From NCBI RefSeq assembly GCF_030246865.1, contig NZ_CP126738.1, positions 1,054,001-1,118,000 on the forward strand: 64,000 nt of DNA, in the 5' to 3' direction. Position 1 is the first letter of the stretch. Each line of letters starts with the position of its first letter. Shown here in pieces: positions 8,192 to 18,851 of the stretch. Both the position numbers and the translations under genes were made by a program. The notes beneath the pieces were generated by a model. The model worked only from the letters and a program-made list of their open reading frames with translations, was not told the origin of the DNA and ran no database searches. This DNA is from Microbacterium sp. zg-B96 (GTDB lineage: Bacteria > Actinomycetota > Actinomycetes > Actinomycetales > Microbacteriaceae).

Positions 8192-10843
8192 ATGGCCAGG
8201 AGCAGCAATCCGACCACGAGCGGGCGCGCGCCCGCGAAGGGTCCCGCGAAGGGGGCGTCTCCGCGCGCCCGAAAGCCCGCTCCCGCCCCGAAACGCTACG
8301 TCGATGAGGCGGAGAAACCGCCGCTGATCTCGCGCGCCTGGATGGGTCTGGCCCACGCGACCGGCGGGCTGTTCCGCGCGTTCGGCCCGGAGAACCTCGA
8401 AAAGGACCAGCGCCGCGACGGCTTCCCGTTCCTGCTGGTGCTGATGGCGGTCGCCGGGTCGGTCGTGGAGTGGTTCTTCATCGGCACCGAGCTGGCGGGC
8501 ACCATCAGCGCCTACACCGCGGGCGGGATCATCGGGCGCGTGGCGTTCATCCTCCCGGTGCTGCTGCTGTGGCTGGCCGGCTGGCTCTTCCGGCATCCGC
8601 CCTCGGTGCACGACAACGGGCGCATCGGCATCGGCTTCGGCCTGCTGGTGCTCACGATCGCGGGGTTCTGCCACGTGCTCGGCGGGCGTCCGCAGCCCAA
8701 CGCCGGGCTTCCCGCGCTGAGCACGGGTGGCGGGTTGTTCGGCTGGATGGTCGGCGAACCGCTGACCTTCCTCACGCAGATCGGTGCGTGCGTCGTGCTG
8801 GGCCTGTTCGCCGCGCTCAGTGTGCTGATCCTCACCAAGACCCCGCCGAACCGCATCGGCCACCGCCTCGGCGACCTGTACGCCTGGATGTTCGACGCCG
8901 AGCGCGTCGAGAAGCCCGCCGCAGCGCCGGCGGAGACCTCCGACGACTCCGACGGGCTGCCGTGGTGGCGTCGCAACAAGTCTGGCCGCGAAGAGGACCC
9001 GCACGACGGGCTCGGTTCGCAGGACCTCACCTCCCTGCTGTCGCCCTCCGGCGACACCGGCGGGTTCGAGCAGGCCATCGCACCGGTCTCGCCCCCGCCG
9101 CCGCTGCCGGACGCACCCACCGAGGTCATCAGCCCCGGCGTCGTGGAGGCCGTGCGCAGGGGCGCCCGCCGTGTTGACACCGGCATCCGCGAAGATGCCA
9201 CCGAGGTGCTCGATGACGGTGAGCTGCCCGGCCTGTCCGGACTGGGTGGCGACGGCGACGGCTTGCCGCCCAGCGCGGTCTACCGCCTGCCCTCCGCCGC
9301 GGCGCTGGCAGCCGGCACGCCGCACAAGGCGCGCTCCGAGGCCAACGACGCCATGGTGAAGGCCATCACGAGCGTGTTCTCGCAGTTCTCCGTCGACGCG
9401 ACGGTCACCGGATTCTCGCGCGGCCCGACGGTCACGCAGTACGAGATCGAGGTCGGCTCGGGCGTGAAGGTCGAGCGCATCACGGCGCTGACCAACAACA
9501 TCGCCTACGCCGTCGCCTCCAACGAGGTGCGCATCCTCGCCCCGATCCCCGGCAAGAGCGCCATCGGCGTGGAGATCCCCAACACCGACCGCGAGATCGT
9601 GACCCTCGGCGATGTGCTGCGCTCCCCGGCATCCACCAACTCGGTGCACCCGATGACGATCGGCGTCGGCAAGGACGTCGGCGGCGGCTACGTCGTGGCC
9701 AACCTGGCCAAGATGCCCCACCTGCTGGTGGCCGGCTCCACCGGCTCGGGAAAGTCCAGCTTCGTGAACTCGATGATCACGAGCCTGCTGATGCGCGCCA
9801 AGCCCACCGAAGTGCGCATGGTGCTCATCGACCCCAAGCGCGTGGAACTGACCTCCTACGCGGGCGTTCCGCATCTCATCACCCCCATCATCACGAACCC
9901 CAAGAAGGCCGCCGAGGCGCTGCAGTGGGTCGTGAAGGAGATGGACATGCGGTACGACGACCTCGCGTCGTTCGGCTACCGGCACATCGACGACTTCAAC
10001 CGCGCTGTCGTCGCCGGCGAGGTCAAGCTCCCCGCCGGCAGCGAGCGCGTGCTCAAGCCCTACCCGTACCTGCTGGTGGTCGTCGACGAGCTCGCCGACC
10101 TCATGATGGTCGCCCCGCGCGACGTCGAGGACTCCATCGTCCGCATCACCCAGCTGGCGCGAGCCAGCGGCATCCACCTGGTGCTTGCCACGCAGCGCCC
10201 GTCTGTCGACGTCGTCACCGGTCTGATCAAGGCCAACGTGCCCTCGCGGCTCGCGTTCGCCGTCACCAGCGTCACCGACTCGCGCGTCATCCTCGACCAA
10301 CCAGGCGCCGACCGCCTGATCGGTCAGGGCGATGCCCTGTTCCTGCCGATGGGCACGTCCAAGGCCATCCGGGTGCAGGGCGCCTGGGTGAGTGAGAGCG
10401 AGATCGAGAAGGTCGTCGCGCACGTCACGCAGCAGGCCCGCCCGGAGTACCGCAAGGACGTCGCGGCCGTCGTGGAGAAGAAGGAGGTCGACGCCGACAT
10501 CGGAGACGACCTCGAGCTGCTGCTGGCCGCCGCCGAGCTGGTCGTCTCGACGCAGTTCGGCTCGACCTCGATGCTGCAGCGCAAGCTCCGCGTGGGCTTC
10601 GCGAAGGCGGGACGCCTCATGGACCTGCTGGAATCCCGCGAGATCGTGGGCGCTTCCGAAGGCTCCAAAGCGCGCGACGTGCTGGTCACGGTGGAGCAGC
10701 TGCCCGGTGTGCTGGCGCGGCTGCGCGGCGAGGACGACCCCGACGAGAAGGACGACGATCCCGTCGATGAGCAGTTCGCCGGCTACGAAGTGGTCGAGGA
10801 AAGCGGCGAGGACGAGGATGCCTGGGGCCTGACCGGCCGCTGA
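8192..10843 (+). CDS. ftsK: DNA translocase FtsK/SpoIIIE
   Basis: Hexameric ATP-driven motor that pumps chromosomal DNA through the closing septum and coordinates dimer resolution. The 883 residues fall into a basic N-terminal tail (residues 1-45), four or so membrane segments (about 80-240), a Pro/Asp-rich linker, the motor and a C-terminal gamma winged helix. Walker A is GSTGSGKSS near residue 515 and Walker B is [13 protein letters not shown]. The [16 protein letters not shown] motif is diagnostic, and the gamma domain (about residues 775-840) ends in [10 protein letters not shown]. It sits between rnj and pgsA as in other actinobacteria. Confidence 0.96.
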   Translation: MARSSNPTTSGRAPAKGPAKGASPRARKPAPAPKRYVDEAEKPPLISRAWMGLAHATGGLFRAFGPENLEKDQRRDGFPFLLVLMAVAGSVVEWFFIGTELAGTISAYTAGGIIGRVAFILPVLLLWLAGWLFRHPPSVHDNGRIGIGFGLLVLTIAGFCHVLGGRPQPNAGLPALSTGGGLFGWMVGEPLTFLTQIGACVVLGLFAALSVLILTKTPPNRIGHRLGDLYAWMFDAERVEKPAAAPAETSDDSDGLPWWRRNKSGREEDPHDGLGSQDLTSLLSPSGDTGGFEQAIAPVSPPPPLPDAPTEVISPGVVEAVRRGARRVDTGIREDATEVLDDGELPGLSGLGGDGDGLPPSAVYRLPSAAALAAGTPHKARSEANDAMVKAITSVFSQFSVDATVTGFSRGPTVTQYEIEVGSGVKVERITALTNNIAYAVASNEVRILAPIPGKSAIGVEIPNTDREIVTLGDVLRSPASTNSVHPMTIGVGKDVGGGYVVANLAKMPHLLVAGSTGSGKSSFVNSMITSLLMRAKPTEVRMVLIDPKRVELTSYAGVPHLITPIITNPKKAAEALQWVVKEMDMRYDDLASFGYRHIDDFNRAVVAGEVKLPAGSERVLKPYPYLLVVVDELADLMMVAPRDVEDSIVRITQLARASGIHLVLATQRPSVDVVTGLIKANVPSRLAFAVTSVTDSRVILDQPGADRLIGQGDALFLPMGTSKAIRVQGAWVSESEIEKVVAHVTQQARPEYRKDVAAVVEKKEVDADIGDDLELLLAAAELVVSTQFGSTSMLQRKLRVGFAKAGRLMDLLESREIVGASEGSKARDVLVTVEQLPGVLARLRGEDDPDEKDDDPVDEQFAGYEVVEESGEDEDAWGLTGR

Positions 10844-10855
10844 GGCGTGCAGCAC

Positions 10856-10861
10856 TAGGCT
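10856..10861 (+). promoter_or_regulatory. pgsA -10 hexamer (leaderless)
   Basis: TAGGCT with 6 nt to the GTG start at 10868, within the 24-bp gap after ftsK. Confidence 0.5.
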
Positions 10862-10867
10862 CGAACC

Positions 10868-11446
10868 GTGGCGATTCCGAGGCAGCTTCCCAACGCGATC
10901 ACGATCGTGCGGATCCTCTGCGCACCGGTGTTCCTGTGGATGCTGCTGGCGGACGGCGGGGCCGACGGGCCGCTGCGGTGGTGGGCTGCGGTGCTGTTCA
11001 TCGTCGCGATCGCCACCGACGGCATCGACGGCTACCTCGCCCGGCGGCACAACATCGTCACCGACCTCGGCAAGCTGCTGGACCCCATCGCCGACAAGGT
11101 GCTCACCGGCTGCGCGTTCGTTGGTCTGTCGATCCTCGTCGAACTGCCCTGGTGGGTGACGATCCTCGTGCTGGTGCGTGAGATCGGCGTCACCGTGCAC
11201 CGCCTCGTCGTGGCGAGCAACCACGTCGTGGCTGCGGCCTGGATGGGCAAGGTCAAGACCGTGGCTCAGGCGGTTGCCCTCTCGCTCGCGCTGCTGCCGC
11301 TGTGGACGGTCGTGGGGGAGTGGATCCACTGGGTCAACACCGTCACGATGACCATCGCCGTGCTGCTGACGGTGGCCAGCGGCATCGACTACATCCTCAC
11401 CGAGGTGCGCGGCGCCCGGCGGCTGCGCCGTGAGGAAGCGTCGTGA
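10868..11446 (+). CDS. pgsA: CDP-alcohol phosphatidyltransferase (phosphatidylglycerophosphate synthase)
   Basis: Integral membrane enzyme expected to transfer a phosphatidyl group from CDP-diacylglycerol to glycerol-3-phosphate. The 192-residue protein contains the complete family motif D-x2-DG-x2-AR-x8-G-x3-D-x3-D, from DGIDGYLAR to DPIAD near residues 53-76, and about five membrane segments. Position next to ftsK, cinA and clgR matches pgsA3/pgsA in mycobacteria. A different CDP-alcohol substrate cannot be excluded. The stop overlaps the GTG of the cinA-like gene. Confidence 0.9.
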   Translation: MAIPRQLPNAITIVRILCAPVFLWMLLADGGADGPLRWWAAVLFIVAIATDGIDGYLARRHNIVTDLGKLLDPIADKVLTGCAFVGLSILVELPWWVTILVLVREIGVTVHRLVVASNHVVAAAWMGKVKTVAQAVALSLALLPLWTVVGEWIHWVNTVTMTIAVLLTVASGIDYILTEVRGARRLRREEAS

Positions 11447-11994
11447 GTCCGTTCCGCCCCGCACCCGACCCCGACCTTCCCGACGAGGCCGAGCAGACGC
11501 TGGTCTCCAGCGGACGCCGCAGCGAGGCTGAGGTGCTCGTGGAGCGCCTGCGGGAGCTGGGGTGGACCGTCGGGGTGGCCGAGTCTCTCACCGGCGGCCT
11601 GGTCGTGGCCTCCCTCGTCGCAGTCCCCGGTGCCTCCGCCGTCGTCCGGGGCGGCATCGTCGCGTACGCCACGGAGCTGAAGGCGACACTGCTCGGCGTG
11701 GACCAGGTGCTGCTGGATGCCCACGGTCCGGTGAACGAGCGGGTCGCCCGGCAGATGGCCCGCGGCGCCCGGCGCGCGCTGGGCGCGCCCGACCGTCCCG
11801 CCGACATCGGCATCGCCACCACCGGCATCGCCGGACCCGACTCGCCCGACGGTCAGCCGGTGGGCACCGTTCACATCGCGGTGTCGACCTCCCTGGGCTC
11901 GCGGGTGGAGTCGCTCCAGTTGGAGGGCGACCGGGAGCAGATCCGCACCGCCGCCGCGGTGCGCGCGATCTCGTTCGCACTGGAAGCGCTGTGA
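11443..11994 (+). CDS. CinA-family protein, nicotinamide-nucleotide amidohydrolase type
   Basis: A 183-residue protein consisting only of the C-terminal CinA domain (PncC type), which in characterised members deamidates nicotinamide mononucleotide to nicotinic acid mononucleotide. Family motifs are VGVAESLTGGLV, the GGIVAYATELKATLLGV stretch, and ATTGIAGPDSP followed by QPVGTVHIAV. The N-terminal molybdopterin-binding-like domain of full-length CinA is absent. It overlaps pgsA by four bases (GTGA) and precedes clgR, an order shared with many actinobacteria. Confidence 0.9.
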   Translation: MSPFRPAPDPDLPDEAEQTLVSSGRRSEAEVLVERLRELGWTVGVAESLTGGLVVASLVAVPGASAVVRGGIVAYATELKATLLGVDQVLLDAHGPVNERVARQMARGARRALGAPDRPADIGIATTGIAGPDSPDGQPVGTVHIAVSTSLGSRVESLQLEGDREQIRTAAAVRAISFALEAL

Positions 11995-12070
11995 CGGGAA
12001 CAACGCGCTCCGGGCGTGCGTTGTCCGTTACATGATTCCCATGGGACGCACAACAACCGGGATTACAGTG

Positions 12071-12084
12071 ACACCGTTCGGTGT
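12071..12084. promoter_or_regulatory. palindrome upstream of clgR (candidate operator)
   Basis: Perfect 14-bp palindrome ACACCGTTCGGTGT located 49 bp before the clgR start, next to the AT-rich TTGTACTGTTG stretch that may hold its -10. ClgR regulators in actinobacteria are commonly autoregulated, so this is a candidate operator. The match to a ClgR consensus is not established here. Confidence 0.4.
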
Positions 12085-12132
12085 TGTACTGTTGTGCACC
12101 CAATGGGCATGGATAGCGAGAGGGGGCCCGAA

Positions 12133-12447
12133 ATGATCCTGGTTCGTCAAGAGATCGGCGAAGTCCTACGTGACTTCCGTCTGCAGAAGGGGCGCACCCT
12201 CCGTCAGGTGGCGGGTCGCGCCAGCGTGGCCTTGGGCTACCTGAGCGAGGTGGAGCGCGGTCAGAAGGAAGCCTCCAGCGAGATTCTCGCCGCCGTCGCC
12301 GACGCGCTCGATGTACCCATCTCCGCCGTCATGCGCGAAGTGGGCGACCGCATCTCGGTCCTCGAGGGCATGCACACCTTCCCCGATGTCGTCCCCGACG
12401 ACCTCGTGGCTTCGGTCGAGGCCGAGCCCGCACTGTCGCTGCGCTGA
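12133..12447 (+). CDS. clgR: XRE-family transcriptional regulator, ClgR-like
   Basis: A 104-residue DNA-binding protein with an N-terminal Cro/C1-type helix-turn-helix (GRTLRQVAGRASVALGYLS and EVERGQKEASSEIL). ClgR in related actinobacteria activates clp protease and stress genes and is itself a protease substrate. Here it ends in ALSLR, without the Ala-Ala end typical of Clp substrates. The start at 12133 is chosen because the helix-turn-helix protein begins MILVRQEIGEVLRDFR like its relatives; an upstream in-frame start at 12016 would add an unlikely tail. Position between cinA and recA supports the name. Confidence 0.87.
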   Translation: MILVRQEIGEVLRDFRLQKGRTLRQVAGRASVALGYLSEVERGQKEASSEILAAVADALDVPISAVMREVGDRISVLEGMHTFPDVVPDDLVASVEAEPALSLR

Positions 12448-12454
12448 CCGCGGA

Positions 12455-12679
12455 ATGCGTCGAAGCGAATTCGACCGCGCCGTGACCGACGAGTTCGGCA
12501 CTCGCGGCTCTGCCCTCGTGGCCGACCTGGTGCTCACGCGCGTCGGCGGGCTCACCGCCCGGGAGGCGCTGGCTGCCGGAACTCCGGCTCGCGAGGTGTG
12601 GGTCGCGCTGTGCATCGAGGCAGATGTGCCCGACGACCGCCGGTATGGCGTGGGTCGGCTCGACGCCCGTCGACGCTGA
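12455..12679 (+). CDS. DUF3046 protein
   Basis: A small acidic/basic protein of 74 residues matching DUF3046, a family almost always found directly upstream of recA in actinobacteria and without known function. The family-typical MRRSEFDRAVTDEFG opening and the DVPDDRRYGVGR end are visible. It begins 8 bp after the clgR stop and probably shares its transcript. No catalytic motif is evident. Confidence 0.85.
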   Translation: MRRSEFDRAVTDEFGTRGSALVADLVLTRVGGLTAREALAAGTPAREVWVALCIEADVPDDRRYGVGRLDARRR

Positions 12680-12740
12680 CGCGTCCCCGCCCGCCGGATC
12701 CGGCGTTCGTCGGTACCGCCGAATCGCGTTCGGCGTGTCG

Positions 12741-12756
12741 TCGAAGATCTGTTCGA
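12741..12756. promoter_or_regulatory. SOS (LexA) box of recA
   Basis: TCGAAGATCTGTTCGA matches the actinobacterial LexA consensus TCGAACnnnnGTTCGA with one mismatch. It lies just upstream of the recA -10 hexamer, overlapping the -35 region, where bound LexA would block transcription. Confidence 0.75.
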
Positions 12757-12764
12757 TGCGGTCG

Positions 12765-12770
12765 TAGGCT
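12765..12770 (+). promoter_or_regulatory. recA -10 hexamer
   Basis: TAGGCT 8 bp downstream of the LexA box. The predicted transcript has a leader of about 180 nt before recA, in contrast to the many leaderless genes nearby. Confidence 0.45.
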
Positions 12771-12955
12771 CCTGTACAGAGGTGTCGAGGGCGTATCCGT
12801 CCACATTTCCGGGAGGCGATCGATTCAATGTCGGAGGCCATCCGTAGCGTGGACCACGTCATCGCACACCACACGCCTTGTCGCAGCATCCGTCCCAGCC
12901 GGGGCGGAGCGCGTCAGCCTACAGGCGACCGACCGCGAGCAGAGAAGAGCACGTC

Positions 12956-14007
<1,052 letters not shown>

Positions 14008-14008
<1 letters not shown>

Positions 14009-14790
14009 TGGTCCGGTTCTCCAGTGACGGGGGCGTCCCCTCGGACGCCGAGGGGATCGCCCCCGTCATCCCGCTGTTCGGCGGGCGCCGTGTGGCCGCC
14101 GAACCGGCGCGGGCCAGGGCCGCTGCCGTTGCGCCCGGTCGCGCGGCCGTCGGGGACGCAGACCCCGTCGCCGAGGCTGCCGATGCCCTCGCCCGCCTCG
14201 GGCGACGCTCGCCCGCCGAATCCAGCGAGCGGCCGCCGCAGTGGCGCACCGGGTGGGCTCAGGAAGCAGCGCCCGTCGAGGAGGAGTCCGACGAGGAGCT
14301 CGCCGACCGGGTCGCCGCTGCCGAGCGCATTCTTCTGAAGAAACTCCGCTCCCGGCAGCTGTCGGTCTCCGAGGCCCGCGCGGCCGCCGCCGAGCACGAC
14401 CTCCCCGCTGACGATCTCGAAGCCCTGCTCGACTCGTTCGCACGACTGGGCTACCTCGACGACGCGCGGCTGGCGGAACAGCTGATCCATGCCGGCACCC
14501 ACCGCAAGGCACAGGGGCGGCGCGCGATCGCGCAGACGCTCTCATCGCGCGGCATCCCTCGGGAGATCGCCGACGAGGCGTTGGACGAAGAGCCCGACGA
14601 CGAGGCGCAGCGGGCGCTGGAGTTCGCGCGCACCAAGGCGCGCCAGCTGGACAGTGTCGATCAGGAGACCGCGATGCGCCGGCTGATGGGACAGCTGTCC
14701 CGGCGGGGCTACTCCGGTTCGGTCGCGGCCACCGCGGCCCGCACGGCGCTGACGGAGAAGCGCGCCCCCGGCGGCGTGCGCTTCAGCTGA
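14008..14790 (+). CDS. recX: regulatory protein RecX
   Basis: Binds RecA filaments and inhibits recombinase activity. The 260-residue protein is long for RecX because of an Ala/Arg/Pro-rich N-terminal extension of about 90 residues. The three-helix RecX repeats begin near residue 95 (LADRVAAAERILLKKLRSRQ) and continue with FARLGYLDDARLAEQLIHAG and a C-terminal MGQLSRRGYSG unit. It overlaps recA by one base and is followed by a very strong hairpin, so recA-recX form a unit. Confidence 0.93.
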
Positions 14791-14800
14791 CGCTCCCACG

Positions 14801-14838
14801 CCACAGAACGCCGAGCCTTCGGGCTCGGCGTTCTGTGG
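14801..14838 (+). terminator. strong hairpin terminator after recX
   Basis: A perfect 17-bp stem (CCACAGAACGCCGAGCC pairing with 14822-14838) is capped by a TTCG tetraloop, an exceptionally stable loop in RNA. There is no U tract. It ends the recA-recX transcript and may protect its 3' end. Confidence 0.7.
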
Positions 14839-14873
14839 CGGCGCGCGTGGCGGCATCCGCCGGCGGTGTGGCC

Positions 14874-14934
14874 ATTCGGTCGTCGCACCCGTCCCCGTCC
14901 CGCTGAATCTGGGGGCGTTCGTGACGACCGAGCG
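14874..14934. repeat. intergenic inverted-repeat element, family 2, copy B
   Basis: It begins with TTCGGTCGTCGCACCCGTCCC-like sequence and closes with the inverted GACGACCGA at 14923-14931. The same unit occurs in the gaps at 7.98-8.09 kb and 21.13-21.20 kb. It sits between the recX terminator and the miaB promoter. Confidence 0.55.
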
Positions 14935-14975
14935 TGAGTCCACCGGTGCCCGACCACACCGCTCGCATCGGAATC

Positions 14976-14981
14976 TACAAT
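14976..14981 (+). promoter_or_regulatory. miaB -10 hexamer
   Basis: TACAAT, the best -10 match in this part of the window, 10 nt before the ATG at 14992. It implies a leader of a few nucleotides at most and rules out the ATG at 14980, which lies inside the hexamer. Confidence 0.55.
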
Positions 14982-14991
14982 GGGGAACATC

Positions 14992-16542
14992 ATGACCTTC
15001 CCGTCCGCCATTCCCACGCTCATCGCCCCGTCATCGGCGGCGCACACGGTCGACGGTCGCGCGCGCACCTACGAGGTGCGCACGTTCGGCTGCCAGATGA
15101 ACGTGCACGACTCCGAGCGTCTGTCCGGCTCGCTCGAGAGCGCCGGATACGTGCCGGCCACAACGGGCGAGGACGCCGACGTCATCGTCATCAACACCTG
15201 CGCGGTGCGCGACAACGCCGCCGGCAAGCTCTACGGCACGCTCGGGTACCTGAAGTCCCGCAAGGACAAGCACGAAGGCATGCAGATCGCCGTCGGCGGC
15301 TGCCTCGCGCAGATGGACAAGGAGACCGTGCAGCGCAAGGCCCCCTGGGTCGACGTCGTCTTCGGCACCCACAACATGGGGTCCCTCCCCAGCCTGCTCG
15401 AACGCGCCCGTCACAACGGCGAAGCCGAACTGGAGATCCTCGAGTCGCTCGAGGTGTTCCCCTCGACGCTGCCCACCAAGCGCGACGCCGTGCACAGCGG
15501 GTGGGTTTCCATCTCGGTCGGCTGCAACAACACCTGCACCTTCTGCATCGTGCCGAGTCTGCGCGGCAAGGAGAAGGACCGTCGCCCCGGCGACATCCTG
15601 AACGAGATCCGCCTCCTCGTCGACGACGGGGCGATCGAGGTGACCCTGCTGGGACAGAACGTCAACTCGTACGGCGTCGAGTTCGGCGACCGCGCCGCGT
15701 TCGGCAAGCTGCTGCGCGCGGCGGGCGAGATCCCCGGCCTGGAGCGCATCCGGTTCACCAGCCCTCACCCGGCGGCCTTCACCGACGACGTCATCGCCGC
15801 CATGGCGGAGACCCCCGCCGTCATGCCGCAGCTGCACATGCCGCTGCAGTCCGGCAGCGACCGCATCCTCAGGGCGATGCGCCGCTCCTACCGGTCGGAG
15901 CGTTTCCTCGGCATCCTCGATCGGGTGCGCCAGCGGATGCCGAACGCCGCGATCTCCACCGACATCATCGTCGGCTTCCCCGGCGAGACCGAGGCGGACT
16001 TCGAAGACACGATGCGGGTCGTGGCGGCAGCGCGGTTCGCGACTGCCTTCACGTTCCAGTACTCCATCCGCGAGGGTACCCCGGCGGCGACCATGCCCGA
16101 CCAGGTGCCCAAGCACATCGTGCAGGAGCGCTACGAGCGCCTCACCGCGCTGCAGGAGCGCATCTGCCTCGAGGAGAACCAGAAGCAGGTCGGCCGCGAG
16201 GTGCAGGTCCTGGTGTCCACAGGTGAGGGCAAGAAGGATGCCGAGACGCACCGGCTCACCGGCCGCGCCGAGGACAACCGGCTCGTGCACTTCGAAGTGC
16301 CCGCCGGATCGGCCCTGCCGCGGCCGGGCGATGTGGTCACGACGGTGATCACACACGCCGCGCCGTTCCATCTGCTGGCCGACGCTCCCGATGGCGCGCC
16401 GCTGCGAATCCGCCGTACGCGCGCCGGCGACGCGTGGGACCGGACGCAGGCGGAGTCCTGCGGCGTCCCGGCTCCGGCCGCTGAGTCCGGTGCGCCCCGG
16501 GCCGTCTCGCTCGGGCTTCCCACACTCCGCATCGGTGTCTGA
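14992..16542 (+). CDS. miaB: tRNA-2-methylthio-N6-dimethylallyladenosine synthase
   Basis: Radical-SAM methylthiotransferase that adds the 2-methylthio group to i6A37 of tRNAs reading UNN codons. The 516-residue protein has the N-terminal cluster cysteines (TFGCQMN, NTCAVR, GGCLAQ), the radical-SAM motif CNNTCTFC near residue 178 and a C-terminal TRAM domain. An in-frame ATG at 14980 is rejected because it falls in the -10 element. The end overlaps miaA by 8 bp, which pairs the enzyme with the one that makes its substrate. Confidence 0.96.
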   Translation: MTFPSAIPTLIAPSSAAHTVDGRARTYEVRTFGCQMNVHDSERLSGSLESAGYVPATTGEDADVIVINTCAVRDNAAGKLYGTLGYLKSRKDKHEGMQIAVGGCLAQMDKETVQRKAPWVDVVFGTHNMGSLPSLLERARHNGEAELEILESLEVFPSTLPTKRDAVHSGWVSISVGCNNTCTFCIVPSLRGKEKDRRPGDILNEIRLLVDDGAIEVTLLGQNVNSYGVEFGDRAAFGKLLRAAGEIPGLERIRFTSPHPAAFTDDVIAAMAETPAVMPQLHMPLQSGSDRILRAMRRSYRSERFLGILDRVRQRMPNAAISTDIIVGFPGETEADFEDTMRVVAAARFATAFTFQYSIREGTPAATMPDQVPKHIVQERYERLTALQERICLEENQKQVGREVQVLVSTGEGKKDAETHRLTGRAEDNRLVHFEVPAGSALPRPGDVVTTVITHAAPFHLLADAPDGAPLRIRRTRAGDAWDRTQAESCGVPAPAAESGAPRAVSLGLPTLRIGV

Positions 16543-17452
16543 GCCGTCCCTGTGGGCCGTCGTCGGCGCCACGGGCACCGGTAAGACCGCGCTGTCACTC
16601 GACCTCGCCGAAGCGTTGGGGTCACGCGGACGGGCCGCGGAGATCGTCAACGCCGATGCGATGCAGCTGTACCGCGGTATGGACATCGGCACCGCGAAGC
16701 TGCCCGAAAGCGAACGCCGCGGCATCCCGCACCACCTGTTCGACGTGCTCGATCCCGCCGATGACGCCGCCGTCGCCTGGTACCAGCAAGCGGCCCGCGC
16801 CGCGATCACCGCGATCCACGGCCGGGGCGCCGACGCGATCCTGGTGGGCGGCTCCGGGCTGTACGTGTCCAGCGTCCTGTACGACTTCCGGTTTCCGCCC
16901 CGCGACGCCGAGCTGCGCGCGCGCCTGGAGCGGGAGCTCGACGACCTCGGCCCCGGCGCGCTGTTCGCTCGGCTGCGCGAGCTGGATCCGGCGACGGCCG
17001 AGCGCGTCGACCCGCGCAACGGGCGACGGATCGTCCGGGCGCTCGAGGTGCTCGCCCAGGGCGAGGCGACGCACGGCGCGGCGCTGCCCGACGCCCCGGT
17101 GCTGTGGCACACCCCGACACGCATCGTGGGAGTGGCGGTGCCGCGCGACGAACTGGTCGCCCGCCTCGACGCGCGCGTGGATGCCATGTGGCGCGACGGC
17201 CTGCTGGACGAGGTCGCCGCGCTGCGCGCGCAGGGACTGGAGGACGGAGTCACCGCGCGCCGCGCGATCGGCTACGCCCAGGCCCTCGCGCAGCTGGACG
17301 GGCAGCTGACGCAGCAGGACGCGATCGCCCAGACCCAGGCGTTGACGCGGCGGTACGCCAGGCGCCAGGTGTCGTGGTTCCGCCGCTACGCCGATGTCAC
17401 CTGGGTGGCGTCCGGGGCGGATGCCGCCGCGCTGGCAGAATCCCTCGTATGA
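16535..17452 (+). CDS. miaA: tRNA dimethylallyltransferase
   Basis: Transfers a dimethylallyl group to N6 of A37 in tRNA, the step before MiaB. The 305-residue protein begins with the Walker-type [11 protein letters not shown] near residue 10, followed by [18 protein letters not shown], the [12 protein letters not shown] stretch, LVGGSGLYV, and the C-terminal [13 protein letters not shown] tRNA-binding helix. The GTG at 16535 lies inside the end of miaB. Its stop overlaps the GNAT gene. Confidence 0.96.
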   Translation: MSEPSLWAVVGATGTGKTALSLDLAEALGSRGRAAEIVNADAMQLYRGMDIGTAKLPESERRGIPHHLFDVLDPADDAAVAWYQQAARAAITAIHGRGADAILVGGSGLYVSSVLYDFRFPPRDAELRARLERELDDLGPGALFARLRELDPATAERVDPRNGRRIVRALEVLAQGEATHGAALPDAPVLWHTPTRIVGVAVPRDELVARLDARVDAMWRDGLLDEVAALRAQGLEDGVTARRAIGYAQALAQLDGQLTQQDAIAQTQALTRRYARRQVSWFRRYADVTWVASGADAAALAESLV

Positions 17453-17874
17453 CCGTCGCGCTTCGACCGTTCGCCGTCGCGGACACCGAACAGGTGGTCG
17501 CCCTGTGGGAAGCGGCGGGACTCACGCGGCCGTGGAACGACCCGCGGGCCGACATCGCCCGCAAGCTCACGGTGCAGCCGGAACTGTTCCTCGTCGCCGT
17601 CGACGGCAGCGGTGTCGTCGGCAGCGTCATGGCCGGGTACGACGGGCACCGCGGCTGGCTGCACTACCTCGCCACCGCGCCGGGGAGACGCTCCCAGGGC
17701 ATCGGGCGGGCGCTGGTGGCCGAGGCCGAGGCGCGGCTGCTCGCACTCGGATGCCCCAAGGTGCAGCTCATGGTGCGTCCGGACAACCCCGGCGCCCGCG
17801 GTTTCTACCGAGAGCTGGGGTTTGAGCCGTTCGAGATCTGGGCGACGGGGAAGCGGCTGATCGCCGACGACTGA
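17449..17874 (+). CDS. GNAT-family acetyltransferase, YpeA-like
   Basis: A 141-residue N-acetyltransferase using acetyl-CoA. The acyl-CoA pyrophosphate loop is [18 protein letters not shown], preceded by the [10 protein letters not shown] strand and followed by [15 protein letters not shown]. It resembles the YpeA subgroup of unknown substrate. The ATG overlaps the miaA stop by four bases, so it is probably read from the miaB-miaA transcript. No substrate can be inferred. Confidence 0.88.
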   Translation: MTVALRPFAVADTEQVVALWEAAGLTRPWNDPRADIARKLTVQPELFLVAVDGSGVVGSVMAGYDGHRGWLHYLATAPGRRSQGIGRALVAEAEARLLALGCPKVQLMVRPDNPGARGFYRELGFEPFEIWATGKRLIADD

Positions 17875-17910
17875 GGCCACCGGACTCGGCATCCGCGTCA
17901 TGCGCGCCGA

Positions 17911-17916
17911 TACACT
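17911..17916 (+). promoter_or_regulatory. dapF -10 hexamer (leaderless)
   Basis: TACACT followed by exactly 6 nt and the ATG at 17923. Confidence 0.5.
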
Positions 17917-17922
17917 GGAGGG

Positions 17923-18798
17923 ATGCCGCAGACCCTCCCGTTCACCAAAGGTCACGGCACCGGCAATGACTTCGTGATCTTCGCCGACCCGGACGGCGCG
18001 ATCGACCTCTCCGACGACCAGGTCGCCGTGCTCTGCGATCGACGCTTCGGCATCGGCGCCGACGGCATCCTGCGCGTGGTGCGCTCCGCAGCGCTGCCGG
18101 ACGGACTGGACGCGGCCGCAGCCGGTGCGGAGTGGTTCATGGACTACCGCAACGCCGACGGTTCCGTCGCGGAGATGTGCGGCAACGGCATCCGCGCCTA
18201 CACCCGCTACCTCGTCGACCGGGGTCTGGCCGACCTCCCCGAAGGCGGCCACCTCGACATCGGCACCCGCGCCGGCGTGAAGCGGGTCACCCGCTCCGAC
18301 GACGGGTTCGAAGTGGACCTCGGCCTGTGGCGGGCGGAGGCCGCGGACGTCCTGGTACGAGCGCGCGGACTCGACGTGGCCCGCCCCGGGCAGGGCATCG
18401 ACGTCGGCAACCCGCACGTCGTCGTTGCGCTTCCCACCCACCTGGAGCTGGACGGACTCGACCTCACGGTGCAGCCGATCCTAGACCCGGCCCCGCGTCA
18501 CGGCGCGAACATCGAGTTCGTCGTGCCGGCCGATCCGCTCGTGCGGGACGGCATCGGCGCGATCACGATGCGCGTATTCGAGCGCGGCGTCGGCGAAACG
18601 CTCAGCTGCGGCACCGGGGTGGCCGCCGCCGCCCTCGCGGTGCGGTACTGGGCAGGACCGGCGGCACCCAATCAGTGGCGCGTCGACGTGCCAGGCGGCA
18701 CGCTCGGCGTGCGGGTGCGCATCGACGACGACGGCGAGCACGTGCTGCTGTCGGGACCGGCGACCCTCGTCTTCAGCGGCGAGGTCGCGTTGGCCTGA
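17923..18798 (+). CDS. dapF: diaminopimelate epimerase
   Basis: Converts LL- to meso-diaminopimelate for lysine and, in many bacteria, peptidoglycan. The 291-residue protein has the two active-site cysteines in EMCGNGIR (about residue 86) and LSCGTGVA (about residue 229), plus the GNDFVIF opening. Microbacteria often use lysine or ornithine in the wall instead, so the main role here may be lysine supply; this is inference. It converges on the methyltransferase gene across a 53-bp GC-rich gap of GCC/GCA-type simple repeats. Confidence 0.95.
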   Translation: MPQTLPFTKGHGTGNDFVIFADPDGAIDLSDDQVAVLCDRRFGIGADGILRVVRSAALPDGLDAAAAGAEWFMDYRNADGSVAEMCGNGIRAYTRYLVDRGLADLPEGGHLDIGTRAGVKRVTRSDDGFEVDLGLWRAEAADVLVRARGLDVARPGQGIDVGNPHVVVALPTHLELDGLDLTVQPILDPAPRHGANIEFVVPADPLVRDGIGAITMRVFERGVGETLSCGTGVAAAALAVRYWAGPAAPNQWRVDVPGGTLGVRVRIDDDGEHVLLSGPATLVFSGEVALA

Positions 18799-18851
18799 GC
18801 GCCGGCGCCGGCGCGCAGGCGCGCAGCCGCAGCCGCAGCCGTGCGGCCTCG

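Noticed and set aside
6551..11464. Very long open frame on the minus strand (over 1,600 codons)
   Set aside because: It lies opposite rnj, ftsK and pgsA, whose products are certain. It is rich in His, Arg, Gly and Asp, typical of the antisense of GC-rich genes.
18799..18851. GCC/GCA simple repeats between dapF and the methyltransferase
   Set aside because: A short, GC-rich low-complexity gap; likely a weak shared terminator or chance, with no copy elsewhere in the window.
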